Part shown: positions 1 to 8,607 of the stretch, in pieces
How positions within the stretch are numbered: the first letter of the stretch is position 1
Layout of the letters: each line of letters starts with the position of its first letter
Assembly: GCF_004571025.1 (NCBI RefSeq)
Contig: NZ_SPQT01000002.1
Span: 186,001 to 250,000 of the forward strand
DNA from: Bradyrhizobium niftali
Lineage (GTDB): Bacteria; Pseudomonadota; Alphaproteobacteria; Rhizobiales; Xanthobacteraceae
DNA length: 64,000 nt
Direction: 5' to 3'
Notes under the pieces: generated by a model
The model's database searches: none
Seen by the model: the letters and a program-made list of their open reading frames with translations, nothing else
What the model was told of the DNA's origin: nothing
Made by a program: the position numbers and the translations under genes

Positions 1-1
1 C

Positions 2-196
2 CATGAGGTCGCGCAGTGCGGATACTGCCAGTCCGGCCAGATCATGTCGGCCTCGGCGCTGCTGAGAGACAAACCTCATCCGACCGATTCGGACATCGAC
101 GACGCGATGAGCGGCAATATCTGCCGCTGCGGCACTTATGTCCGCATCCGCGAGGCGATTAAGCTGGCAGCGCAATCGCAGACGAAGGAGGGCTGA
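2..196 (+). CDS. 2Fe-2S subunit of a molybdenum hydroxylase (C-terminal part)
   Basis: The window opens inside this gene; the last 64 residues are visible. They carry the second [2Fe-2S] cluster domain of the xanthine oxidase family small subunit: [11 protein letters not shown] near the start and [15 protein letters not shown] near the end, which give the four cluster cysteines. The protein passes electrons from the molybdenum cofactor of the large subunit. Its stop lies 2 bases before the large-subunit start, so the two are one operon. It resembles the isoquinoline 1-oxidoreductase alpha subunit type; the substrate cannot be read from the sequence. Confidence 0.93.
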   Translation, partial: HEVAQCGYCQSGQIMSASALLRDKPHPTDSDIDDAMSGNICRCGTYVRIREAIKLAAQSQTKEG

Positions 197-198
197 AG

Positions 199-2367
199 AT
201 GACTTTCGATCGCAGTTCGCCAGGCGCGTACGCCGACCTTTCTCGTCGCAATTTCCTAATCAACAGCGCCGTGGCCGGGAGCGGTCTGGTTCTGAGCTTG
301 AGTTTGCCATTCGGCCAAGGCAAGGCCGTCGGTAACGACAGCTTCGTGCCGAACGCCTTCATCCGTATCGGCACCGACGGGCAGATCGTGCTCACGATGC
401 CCTATGTCGAGATGGGGCAGGGTACCTATACCTCGATCCCGATGCTGATCGCGGAAGAGCTTGAAGTCGGCCTTAAGCAGGTTCGGATCGAACATGCTCC
501 GCCGAATGAAAAACTGTACGCCAATCCGCTGCTGGGCGTGCAGGCGACCGGTAATTCGAATGCCATTCGCGGCGCCTGGAAGCCGCTCCGCGAAACGGCG
601 GCGGCTGCGCGGATCATGCTGATCGCGGCCGCCGCGAGCCGCTGGGGCGTCGATGCCGGTTCCTGCCATGCCGACGCCGGCGAGGTCGTCCACGCGCCGA
701 GCGGGCGCCGCCTGAGGTATGGCGAGCTTGCCGCCGAGGCCGCCCGGATGCCTGTTCCGAAGGACGTGGCCCTGAAGCCGGCAGAAGAATTCAAGCTGAT
801 CGGGACCCCGGCGAAGCGGCTCGATGCTTCCGGTAAGGTCAACGGTGCCGCCGTCTATGGCATAGATGCTCGTCCGCCGGGCGTGAAGATCGCGACGTTG
901 GCGCAATCGCCGGTTTTCGGCGGCCGGCTGAAGAGCGTAGATGATACCGCGGCCAAGGCGGTCAGAGGTGTCCGCCAGATCGTTCGTCTCGACGATGCCG
1001 TCGCCGTCGTGGCCGATCATATGGGTGCCGCGAAAAAGGGCTTGGAGGCGCTCAAGGTCGAATGGGACGAAGGCGCTCATGCCGGGCTGGGCACGCAGGA
1101 CATCGCTCGCGAGCTCGAGCAGGCGACGCGGAAATCAGGCCCGGTCGCTCAGAACATCGGTGACGCCGACAAGGCCATGGCGAACGCCGCGATGAGGGTC
1201 GAGGCGAGCTATCACCTGCCGTTCCTGGCGCACGCAACGATGGAGCCGATGAACTGCACCGTGCATTTCCGAGGCACTGAATGCGAGCTCTGGGTCGGGA
1301 CCCAGGCAATCGCGCGTGTTCAGGCAATGGCGGCGAAGGCGGCCGGCCTGCCGGTCGAGAAAGTGACCGTTCACAATCACCTCATCGGCGGCGGCTTCGG
1401 TCGGCGTCTTGAGGCCGACGGCGCTGTGCGTGCCGTCGAGGTCGCCAAGCAGGTCGATGGTCCCGTCAAGGTGGTGTGGACGCGCGAGGAGGACATCCAG
1501 CACGATATGTACCGGCCCTATTGGGTTGACCGCATCGCGGCGGGCCTCGACAAGAGCGGCAAGCCGGTTGCCTGGATCAATCGCTTCGCCGGGTCATCGG
1601 TGATCGCGCGCTGGCTGCCGTCAGCTTTCAAGGATGGCCTCGATCCCGACACCACGGAAGGTGCTATCGATCTGGTTTATGCGCTGCCAAACTTTCACGT
1701 CGAATACGTTCGCATTGAACCGCCAGGCATCCCGACGGCGTTCTGGCGCAGCGTCGGTCCCTCGCACAATGTCTTTGTCACTGAAAGCTTCATTGATGAG
1801 CTGGCGGCGGCTGCAGGTCAGGACGAGGTGGCCTACCGTCGTGCGCTGCTCGACCACAATCCGCGAGCGAAGGCCGTGCTCGATCTGGCCGCGGAAAAGG
1901 CCAGCTGGAGTTCGCCACTGCCGAAGGGGCGCGGTCGTGGCATTGCCCTGCAATATGTGTTCGGGAGCTACCTCGCCCAAGTGGCCGAGGTGGAAGTGGC
2001 AAAGGACGGTTCCGTTCGAGTCCATCGCGTGGTCTGCGTGATGGATTGCGGCACCGTGATCAATCCCGACACTGTTGAGGCGCAGATTCAGAGCGGCGTC
2101 ATGTTTGGCGTGACTGCAGCATTGTACGGCGAGATCACGCTGAAGAATGGCCGCATCGAGCAGGCGAACTTCGACACGTACCAGATGCTTCGCATCAACG
2201 AAGCGCCGGCCATCGAGGTTCACCTCGTCAAAAGCACCGAACCGCCCGGCGGAATGGGCGAGGCCGGCACATCGGGCATCGTTCCAGCGATCTGCAATGC
2301 GGTCTTTGCCGCCACGGGAAAGCGCCTGCGCAAGATGCCGATCGATAGCAATGCGCTCAAGGCGTGA
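199..2367 (+). CDS. molybdopterin-binding subunit of a xanthine dehydrogenase family (isoquinoline 1-oxidoreductase beta-like) enzyme
   Basis: A 722-residue catalytic subunit, the usual length for the IorB branch. A twin-arginine signal (SRRNFLINSAVAGSG, about residues 14-28) followed by a hydrophobic stretch points to Tat export as a folded complex. The Moco-binding loop IGGGFGRRLE lies near residue 397. The C-terminal GGMGEAGTSG segment contains the conserved catalytic glutamate region. ATG start directly after the small-subunit gene. These enzymes hydroxylate N-heterocycles or oxidise aldehydes and normally pass electrons to a c-type cytochrome. No cytochrome gene follows here, but a cytochrome c remnant lies about 10 kb downstream. 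The substrate is unknown. Confidence 0.9.
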   Translation: MTFDRSSPGAYADLSRRNFLINSAVAGSGLVLSLSLPFGQGKAVGNDSFVPNAFIRIGTDGQIVLTMPYVEMGQGTYTSIPMLIAEELEVGLKQVRIEHAPPNEKLYANPLLGVQATGNSNAIRGAWKPLRETAAAARIMLIAAAASRWGVDAGSCHADAGEVVHAPSGRRLRYGELAAEAARMPVPKDVALKPAEEFKLIGTPAKRLDASGKVNGAAVYGIDARPPGVKIATLAQSPVFGGRLKSVDDTAAKAVRGVRQIVRLDDAVAVVADHMGAAKKGLEALKVEWDEGAHAGLGTQDIARELEQATRKSGPVAQNIGDADKAMANAAMRVEASYHLPFLAHATMEPMNCTVHFRGTECELWVGTQAIARVQAMAAKAAGLPVEKVTVHNHLIGGGFGRRLEADGAVRAVEVAKQVDGPVKVVWTREEDIQHDMYRPYWVDRIAAGLDKSGKPVAWINRFAGSSVIARWLPSAFKDGLDPDTTEGAIDLVYALPNFHVEYVRIEPPGIPTAFWRSVGPSHNVFVTESFIDELAAAAGQDEVAYRRALLDHNPRAKAVLDLAAEKASWSSPLPKGRGRGIALQYVFGSYLAQVAEVEVAKDGSVRVHRVVCVMDCGTVINPDTVEAQIQSGVMFGVTAALYGEITLKNGRIEQANFDTYQMLRINEAPAIEVHLVKSTEPPGGMGEAGTSGIVPAICNAVFAATGKRLRKMPIDSNALKA

Positions 2368-2403
2368 GCAGAAACAAATTTCAGCTCAACACGGAGAAGT
2401 GAC

Positions 2404-2813
2404 ATGATCCGCAAGGTAGAGGCAGTTTGGGACTGGCGGCGACGGGAACGGCCAGCTTTCCAGCGAGTCCGGCGTGCTCGCTGAGAGCCGTATTCGTTCA
2501 AGACGCGCTTCGAAAACGAGAAGGGCACCAACCCCGAGGAGCTGATCGCAGCAGCACATGCCGGCTGCTTCACCATGGCGATGGCCTTCGGACTGCAACT
2601 CGCGGGCTTCAAGCCGACCGAGCTGTCGACAGAAGCCGCCGTAACACTCGAACCCGAAGGCAAGGGATTCAAGATCAGCAAGTCGGCTCTCACCATGCGT
2701 GGAAATGTGCCCAGTCTCGACGAGGCGGAGTTTGCCCGCATCGCGGCGAGGCCGAGAAGAATTGTCTGGTGTCGAAGGTTCTCAATGCAACAATCACGCT
2801 GGACGCGCAGTAA
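2404..2813 (+). pseudogene. OsmC family peroxiredoxin-like gene, broken by three frame changes
   Basis: Conceptual translation gives an OsmC-like protein: MIRKVEAVW, then GDGNGQLSSESGVLAESR, then YSFKTRFENEKGTNPEELIAA...CFTMA, then AEKNCLVSKVLNATITLDAQ. These pieces lie in three different frames. The changes fall near 2432 (about five bases missing relative to the expected motif), near 2490 (one base missing) and near 2752 (one base missing). OsmC/Ohr proteins reduce organic peroxides with two cysteines; both are still encoded, but no single frame reads through. It sits 36 bases after the hydroxylase gene. Three independent changes make decay more likely than one sequencing error. Confidence 0.85.
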
Positions 2814-2834
2814 AGCCTGGAAAGGAGTGCCGGC

Positions 2835-3299
2835 ATGACCACGAAACATCAACCTGATCAAGCCGATTTCAGAGCTATCCTGCCGGAAGACGTCGAATGG
2901 AAGCCGTTTCCGGCGTTTCCGACCGGAACACACCTCGCGGTAATGGTTGGCCACCCGGCCGAAGCCGGTCTTTATGTGGTCAGGGTCAAGGTACCTAATG
3001 GCACGAAACTGATGCCGCACAAGCATCCCGAGGACCGGATCTACACGGTCATGTCAGGCGTCTTCTACATTGGGCTAGGCGAGACGTTTGATGGCGGTAA
3101 GGTGAACGCCTATCCGCCTGGAAGCGTCATTGTTCTGCCTGGTGAGACCTGGCATTTTCACTGGGCGAAGTCCGGCGAATACGTCACGCAGGTGACGGCG
3201 ATCGGTCCGTTGGGCCTCGAATATCACGACGCGGAAGACGATCCACGTCATCAGACGGATGAGCCGGTCTTGGCTGGCCACCTGCCGGGCCATGGGTGA
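2835..3299 (+). CDS. cupin domain protein
   Basis: A 154-residue single-domain cupin with no signal peptide. The first metal-binding motif is visible as LMPHKHPEDRIYTVMSGVFYIG (about residues 56-77), with PGSVIVLPGETWHFHW (about 96-111) as the second; the His and Glu residues that would hold a metal are present. ATG start preceded by GGAGTG. It begins 22 bases after the broken osmC-like gene, so it was probably cotranscribed with it. The specific reaction is not predictable. Confidence 0.8.
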   Translation: MTTKHQPDQADFRAILPEDVEWKPFPAFPTGTHLAVMVGHPAEAGLYVVRVKVPNGTKLMPHKHPEDRIYTVMSGVFYIGLGETFDGGKVNAYPPGSVIVLPGETWHFHWAKSGEYVTQVTAIGPLGLEYHDAEDDPRHQTDEPVLAGHLPGHG

Positions 3300-3389
3300 A
3301 GGCGGGATTTCTGGACCGCAAGGGGCGGGTCTTGGAATTGATTCTGATCCTAACGTCGTCAGGAAATATCGATTGAATGGAGAACGTTG

Positions 3390-3909
3390 ATGAGTGTTCG
3401 AGACGCCAAGGTGCTGAAGACTGTTTCGCCGCAGACCCCTACGGATCTGACGCCGGATGCTATCCGAGATATTTCAGGTGCTTTGAACATCCTGCTTTCC
3501 GATGTGTTCGGGTTGTATCTCAAGACCAAGAATTTTCATTGGCACGTGTCTGGTCCGCACTTTCGCGACTATCACCTTATGCTGGACGAGCAGGGTGACC
3601 AAATCTTTGCCATGACCGACGCCATCGCCGAACGCGTTCGAAAGATCGGAGGCATAACCTTGCGTTCAATCGGGCATATCGGCCGATTGCAACGTGTCCT
3701 GGACAACGACGCCGAATTCGTTACTCCGATGGACATGCTCGCGGAACTCAGGGACGACAACAGACAGATCACCGCAGCGATGCGCGAAACACACGGCTTG
3801 CGATGAGTACGGCGATCTGGCGAGCGCGAGTCTCTTGGAAAACTGGATCGACGAAGCGGAGCGGCGCACCTGGTTCCTGTATGAGGCAACACGGCAAGGG
3901 ATCGGTTGA
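3390..3909 (+). pseudogene. dps: Dps/ferritin-like DNA-protection protein, frameshifted near the C-terminus
   Basis: The first frame encodes 138 residues of a Dps/ferritin-like protein, including the ferroxidase helix KTKNFHWHVSGPHF and MLDEQGDQIF. It stops at about 3806. The family's usual ending, CDEYGDLASASLLENWIDEAERRTWFLYEA, follows at once in another frame up to 3909. A net two-base loss near 3798-3804 explains the split. Dps binds iron and DNA and protects against peroxide; without the last helix the dodecamer would probably not form. ATG with GGAGAAC upstream. It could also be a sequencing error in the consensus. Confidence 0.82.
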
Positions 3910-4136
3910 AAAAATGCGATGACCGCAGCCTACGGAATTGTGCAATACGGATTTGACTTCGCTATTGTCCGCGTCGGCGGGCCGGGATGGAAAACCGTGG
4001 AGCTCGACCTTTGGGCCGTGCGTTTGCAGCCACTAACCAATCAACTTCGATCCAACCGAGGGGGCGAATTTACTGACTTCCAAGAATGCAGGAGAATGGC
4101 TAAGCGGGATAGTTGTTCGCCGAGCTTCTCAAGCCA

Positions 4137-6110
4137 TTATTCCCCGATCGGTAGCATCATGCAGAAGATTGCGCCGTGAGGTTGGTTTGGCGTTGCCCAT
4201 AGTCGCCCGCCATGCGCGTCGACGATCGAGCGACAGATCGACAACCCTATTCCGAGGCCACTCGCCTTCGTGGTATGGAAAGCCTCGAAAATGCGCGCGA
4301 GGCCTGTCGGCGGCAGTCCCGGACCCGAATCGCTTATAGCGACGAGCACGCTGCCCGAATCGGCTTCACTCGTGCAGATCCGTAGCTCACGTAATCCGCC
4401 GCTGACCTCACTCATCGCTTCAATCGCGTTCATGATCAGGTTCAGGATTACCTGTTGCAATTGAACTCTGTCTCCCAAAACGTATGGTAGACCCGCCGAC
4501 AGTTGCGTTTTCGCCGAGACGCCATGATCTGACATCGCAACACGGGTCAATCCCAAAACCTCCAGAATCGCCCCGTTGACTTCCAAGCGTTCCTTTCGCA
4601 TCGGCGCCTTCCTGGAGAAATCCCGAATTCGATTGACGATATCAGCGGCCCGCTTCCCGTCGTCGATGACGCGCTCAATCGACGACTTGGCCTTTTCCAA
4701 ATCCGGCGGTTGCCGGGCGAACCATCGCAGCGCGGTTTCGGCATTCGTAAGCAGGGCAGCGAGCGGCTGGTTAACCTCATGGGCAATCGAGGCCGTGAAC
4801 TGGCCCATGGTAACCACGCGGCTCGCGTGCGCCAGTTCCATTTGGGCCTCGCGGAATCGCCGCTCGCTCTCAATTAACTCGGTCTCGGTCCGCTTGCGAT
4901 CTTCGATATCGTAGGTTGCTGCGTACCAAGCGATAACGTCTCCGTTCCTGCGCAGTGGCACACGCCGCGTGACGAACCAGCGATATTCGCCATCGGCTCG
5001 TCGAAGACGAACTTCCGATTCGAACGGCTCACCCGTAACAAGCGCGGCATCCCATGCGGCTTCGAGTCGCGGAACGTCATCAGGATGAGTGATGATGCTG
5101 GTGCGCGTGGTCCACTTCGTTGTTGTGAGTCCGCTGTATGTGCGCCCGACTTCGTTGACATAGTCGATGATACCGTCGGCCCGATGGCGAAGCACGAGCA
5201 CAGGTATTGTATCGATTATTAGTTGAAGCTCGTATCTGGCCTTGGCGAGGTCAGCTTCACTTGTTCGCAGCGCGTCTTCAGTTCGCTTTCTGTCGTCGAT
5301 ATCGAACGCGATGGCATACCATTTGATCACTTCTCCCGTTTCACCGCGAAGCGGTACGCGGCGAACCCGATGCCACCTGTATTCTCCATCCGCTTTTCGT
5401 AGCCGCTGTTCCAGCTCGAACGGCTCTCCTGTCGCGATATGGTTTCGCCACTCGCGCTCGACCATCTCCTCGTCGTCGGGGTGCAGCGCGCTTCCCCAAC
5501 GACGGCCTCCCAAATTGTCCTGTGAAAGGCCGGTATATTCCCGCCAGTTCTTGTTGCGGAAATCCATGAATCCGTCGGGGCGATATCGGGCAATCAATGC
5601 CGGGACCGTGTCAACGGTCTGCCGAATTTCCTGTTCGGCTACTTGCGCTCTTGTCGTGGCCTCGCTGCGTTCGGCGTTTTCGAGCCGCAGCGCGTCGTTT
5701 TGCTGCTGCAGTTTCTGAATCATTATCTGCTGGTTGTCGAGCAGCAACTGAAGCGAGGCCGAAGTCCTCTTTCGGGCGGCAGACAGCAGCACCACGAACA
5801 CTGAGGCCACGACAAACAGTCCCAGTCGAATAGCTTCGCCGGACGGGGGAACAGAGGGATAGCCTGAAAGAAGGGGATATTGGACAGAAAGAAAGCTTAG
5901 TACGGAAGCGAGCGCCGCCGGACCTGGACCTGCTGCCAAGGCCACAAATGCGACTACGGAGAGAAACAAGAGCGTATGATCAGCGCCCCACGAGGGGTCC
6001 ATGGAAAAAGCCACCGCGACCGCCGCGGCGGCCGAAAAAACTGCAATCGAGTAATTCAGGACGGTTGGCCACCTCGGGCTCCGCGAAGGAGCGGATGTCG
6101 TCATGATCAT
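4137..6110 (-). CDS. membrane PAS sensor histidine kinase
   Basis: 657 residues. Hydrophobic segments at about residues 17-110 form a DUF4118-like membrane anchor. A coiled-coil linker and two PAS/PAC modules follow, each with a YRW-type PAC end and a GDVIAWYA-like strand. The HisKA box is ASIAHEVNQPLAALL, with the phosphorylated His near 443, followed by an HATPase domain (NLIMNAIEAM as the N box, DSGPGL and GLGIGLSI as the G boxes). ATG with GAGGGAAG upstream. It precedes a FixJ-like regulator gene in reverse order on the same strand, which is transcribed first from about 6820. The signal is unknown; tandem PAS domains suggest a redox, oxygen or small-molecule ligand. Confidence 0.9.
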   Translation of the reverse strand: MIMTTSAPSRSPRWPTVLNYSIAVFSAAAAVAVAFSMDPSWGADHTLLFLSVVAFVALAAGPGPAALASVLSFLSVQYPLLSGYPSVPPSGEAIRLGLFVVASVFVVLLSAARKRTSASLQLLLDNQQIMIQKLQQQNDALRLENAERSEATTRAQVAEQEIRQTVDTVPALIARYRPDGFMDFRNKNWREYTGLSQDNLGGRRWGSALHPDDEEMVEREWRNHIATGEPFELEQRLRKADGEYRWHRVRRVPLRGETGEVIKWYAIAFDIDDRKRTEDALRTSEADLAKARYELQLIIDTIPVLVLRHRADGIIDYVNEVGRTYSGLTTTKWTTRTSIITHPDDVPRLEAAWDAALVTGEPFESEVRLRRADGEYRWFVTRRVPLRRNGDVIAWYAATYDIEDRKRTETELIESERRFREAQMELAHASRVVTMGQFTASIAHEVNQPLAALLTNAETALRWFARQPPDLEKAKSSIERVIDDGKRAADIVNRIRDFSRKAPMRKERLEVNGAILEVLGLTRVAMSDHGVSAKTQLSAGLPYVLGDRVQLQQVILNLIMNAIEAMSEVSGGLRELRICTSEADSGSVLVAISDSGPGLPPTGLARIFEAFHTTKASGLGIGLSICRSIVDAHGGRLWATPNQPHGAIFCMMLPIGE

Positions 6111-6178
6111 CTTCCCTCACCTGGACACCGCCAGTTCACCGTTCGGATTGTCGCAGGAGTGGACTGGAGTGGACAAGG

Positions 6179-6820
6179 CTATCGGCCAAGTTTTCCAAGT
6201 TTCGGTTTGAGCGCGTCCGCCATCCGAACCAGTTCGGCATAGGTTCGCGCACCCATTTTGTGCATGGCCGCACCTCGATGAATTTTGACCGTAATTTCGC
6301 TGATCCCGAGGTCGCCGGCGACCTGCTTGTTCATCTTGCCGGTAGTGACGAGCAGCATTACTTCCTGTTCGCGCGGCGAAAGCGTTTCGAAGCGCTCTTT
6401 CAATAATGAATCGTCATTCTCGACGACCCGTCGCTGTCGGTCGCGCTCGATGGCGGCCATGACGGCATCCAGCATATCCTGATCGCGAAACGGCTTTGGG
6501 AGGAAGTCGACGGCGCCATGTTTCATCGCATGAACGGACATCGGAATGTCCCCGTATCCGGTCATCATCACCACCGGAATTCCGATGCCGGTCTGGACCA
6601 GCCGGGTTTGAAATTCCAGGCCGTTCATGTCGGGTAGCCTGACATCGAGCACAATGCAGCCCGGTCTCTCCGAGAGGCTTGCCGAAAGGAAATCCTTTGC
6701 CGTGGCGTAGGTCTGGGTCTGAAGTCCGACCGAGTCAAAGAGACCCTCCAGCGCGCCACGCATGGAAGCATCGTCGTCGATGACGTGCACGAGGGGCTTT
6801 TCGTTGGTCGCTTGCCGCAT
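6179..6820 (-). CDS. FixJ/NarL-type response regulator
   Basis: About 213 residues: a receiver domain (HVIDDDASMRGALEGLF; phospho-acceptor Asp in IVLDVRLPDMNG; switch residues MMTGYGD and the KPF lysine) and a LuxR-type helix-turn-helix (LSPREQEVMLLVTTGKMNKQVAGDLGISEITVKIHRG). It activates transcription after phosphorylation. The gene lies 68 bases upstream of the PAS histidine kinase on the same strand, so the two are a likely cognate pair. The ATG at 6820 is preferred; an in-frame GTG at 6847 would add nine residues. Confidence 0.9.
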   Translation of the reverse strand: MRQATNEKPLVHVIDDDASMRGALEGLFDSVGLQTQTYATAKDFLSASLSERPGCIVLDVRLPDMNGLEFQTRLVQTGIGIPVVMMTGYGDIPMSVHAMKHGAVDFLPKPFRDQDMLDAVMAAIERDRQRRVVENDDSLLKERFETLSPREQEVMLLVTTGKMNKQVAGDLGISEITVKIHRGAAMHKMGARTYAELVRMADALKPKLGKLGR

Positions 6821-6945
6821 GCCGTTTGCTATGCACCGTATTTTCACGGAGGTGTTAGCACGAACGGGAACGGACCGGGCATCACACCTATGTATAGGCG
6901 GCCGGGGTCTCCGGCTATCGCAGAAAGTTCAATTGTGGCGGCGTC

Positions 6946-7692
6946 TTAGCTTGCACTTGCCGCGACAGCGGGCGTGTAGATCGAGAAAAGCGACCCTTTC
7001 CCCACAATTGATCGGACTTCGACCCGGTGGCCAAGCATCTCCAGCGCACGACGGACAATAGCGAGCCCGATGCCCAAGCCATTGCTGCGACCGGGCGCAA
7101 GGCGCGTGAACGATTCGAAGATTCGAGGCAACTGGTCTTCGGGAATCCCGATGCCTGTGTCGAATACATCGATCCTGATTTCAGCTCCTTTGCGGCGGCA
7201 GCCGATCAAGACGCGCCCTCCCGGTTCCGTGTATCTTATGGCATTCGTCAACAAATTCTGGAGGACGCAATCGAGTAGCACTGGATTGCTCATCACTTGG
7301 GCATCGGTTGTCACGGCCCGAAGATCGATACCTCCCTGAAGGGCGGCATCTTCGTTTTCGTGCCGGAGCCGCCAGAATAGGGGCCCAAGTCCGACAAAGG
7401 AGACCTCCAACGCATTGGTCCGCTCGGCTAGGTAAAAGGCATCCACCAGACAATCAAGCTGTTCCGTCAGCTTGTTGACGGCACGCTCTCCCCGATCCAG
7501 CCATGCCTGCTGTGGCATTTCTTCCAGCCGCGAGCGCAGCAGCGAGTAGGTCCCTTGGATAACCTGCAAGGATTGCCGCAGGTCGTGTCCCATCATCCCT
7601 ACAATTGTTGTTTGAAATTCCTGTGCGGCGGGAGCGCCCAGCCTCCGATCCTGCATAGCCGGCGTGACGGTAAAGCTTTCAATCGACCTCAT
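6946..7692 (-). CDS. histidine kinase without a sensor domain
   Basis: 248 residues. A short HisKA region, MMGHDLRQSLQVIQGTYSLL (His near residue 35), is followed by an HATPase domain with LQNLLTNAIRYT, DTGIGIPEDQL and NGLGIGLAIVRRALEMLGH. There is no membrane segment or PAS domain, so it is probably cytoplasmic and takes its signal from a partner protein. ATG with GGTGAGG upstream. It is transcribed away from the single-domain regulator gene at 8011 and toward the FixJ-like gene. The H-box HDLRQSLQ resembles kinases of FixJ-type systems. Confidence 0.88.
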   Translation of the reverse strand: MRSIESFTVTPAMQDRRLGAPAAQEFQTTIVGMMGHDLRQSLQVIQGTYSLLRSRLEEMPQQAWLDRGERAVNKLTEQLDCLVDAFYLAERTNALEVSFVGLGPLFWRLRHENEDAALQGGIDLRAVTTDAQVMSNPVLLDCVLQNLLTNAIRYTEPGGRVLIGCRRKGAEIRIDVFDTGIGIPEDQLPRIFESFTRLAPGRSNGLGIGLAIVRRALEMLGHRVEVRSIVGKGSLFSIYTPAVAASAS

Positions 7693-8010
7693 GCTGTCCT
7701 CACCTGTTGACTTTCGATCCGGGTTCCATGAATAGCCGGTCGATGAGGTCTTTCCATTCTACGTTTCGGTGCCGTTGATCAGCTTATCGTATGATGTGCG
7801 GGGCAGGCCCAACGGTATCGAGGGCCGATAAGCCGGGGAGTGGAGGGGACACTTCCGGGCCTGAAAACGATGGCTAATTTCTAAGCTATTGCCTGTGACT
7901 GCATCATTGCGCCGCAGGCTATAACACTCTTGTATAGTTCCTGAGCAGCGCAGGTGCATGCAACAGTTCGTTTCCCCGCTTCTTCATTCAATTCGGGGCA
8001 TGGATGCTGT
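7693..8010. other. intergenic region between divergent signalling genes
   Basis: About 318 bases with no convincing gene. It must hold promoters for the kinase on the left and the regulator on the right. A possible promoter for the right-hand gene is TTGCGC at 7897-7902, a 17-base spacer and TATAAC at 7920-7925. No strong palindrome was seen. Confidence 0.4.
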
Positions 8011-8379
8011 GTGGCAAGACATCTCGAAATCGCAGTCATCGACGATGACGAGTCATTCCGCGTAGCACTCGTGGAATCGCTGTCCTCGCTCGGGTATGGA
8101 TCCAGCGGATACGCTTCTGCGGAGGACTATGTTCGTTTGATCGGGAGCAACGCGGTCAATTGCGTTGTTTCGGACATTCACATGCCTGGCATGAGCGGGC
8201 TGGACCTGATGAAACATCTTGCCGCTCAGGGAACGACAACCCCCGTCGTTTTGATCACGGCACGTTCAGATGCGAACCTGGAGGCCAAGGCCGCAGTCGC
8301 AGGTGCCGTGTGCCTGCTCAGAAAGCCATTTGAAATAAATGAGCTGATTGGTTGCATCGAAGGAGCGGTGAAAGACTGA
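8011..8379 (+). CDS. single-domain response regulator
   Basis: About 122 residues from a GTG start (MARHLEIAVIDDDESF); an ATG further upstream at about 7954 could add 19 residues. It is a receiver domain only: acidic triad VIDDDES, acceptor Asp in CVVSDIHMPGMSG, ITARSD and the KPFE lysine. There is no output domain, so it works by protein contact or as a phosphate relay or sink. It precedes a large histidine kinase on the same strand by 228 bases and may be its partner. Confidence 0.85.
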   Translation: MARHLEIAVIDDDESFRVALVESLSSLGYGSSGYASAEDYVRLIGSNAVNCVVSDIHMPGMSGLDLMKHLAAQGTTTPVVLITARSDANLEAKAAVAGAVCLLRKPFEINELIGCIEGAVKD

Positions 8380-8607
8380 AACGAGATCGTGACAATGCGG
8401 ACGCTGAGTTCCCTTGGCTTAGGATTGGGCGAGCGCACCCTGTGATAGTTTTCGCATCTCATGCAATGGCGCTCCAAGACCTGAGCCGATTTCGCGGAAT
8501 ACGCGGCCTCAGAAAAGCCGAGACGAACTCTAAACACGAGCGAGCGACACGGTGACCACGAAGACTAAAGCTATCCGGCTTACCGGACCCCAGTTGGACG
8601 AGAATCG

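Noticed and set aside
3919..4179. 86-codon open frame after dps
   Set aside because: No RBS, no recognisable domain, and it runs into the antisense of the kinase gene. Left as intergenic.
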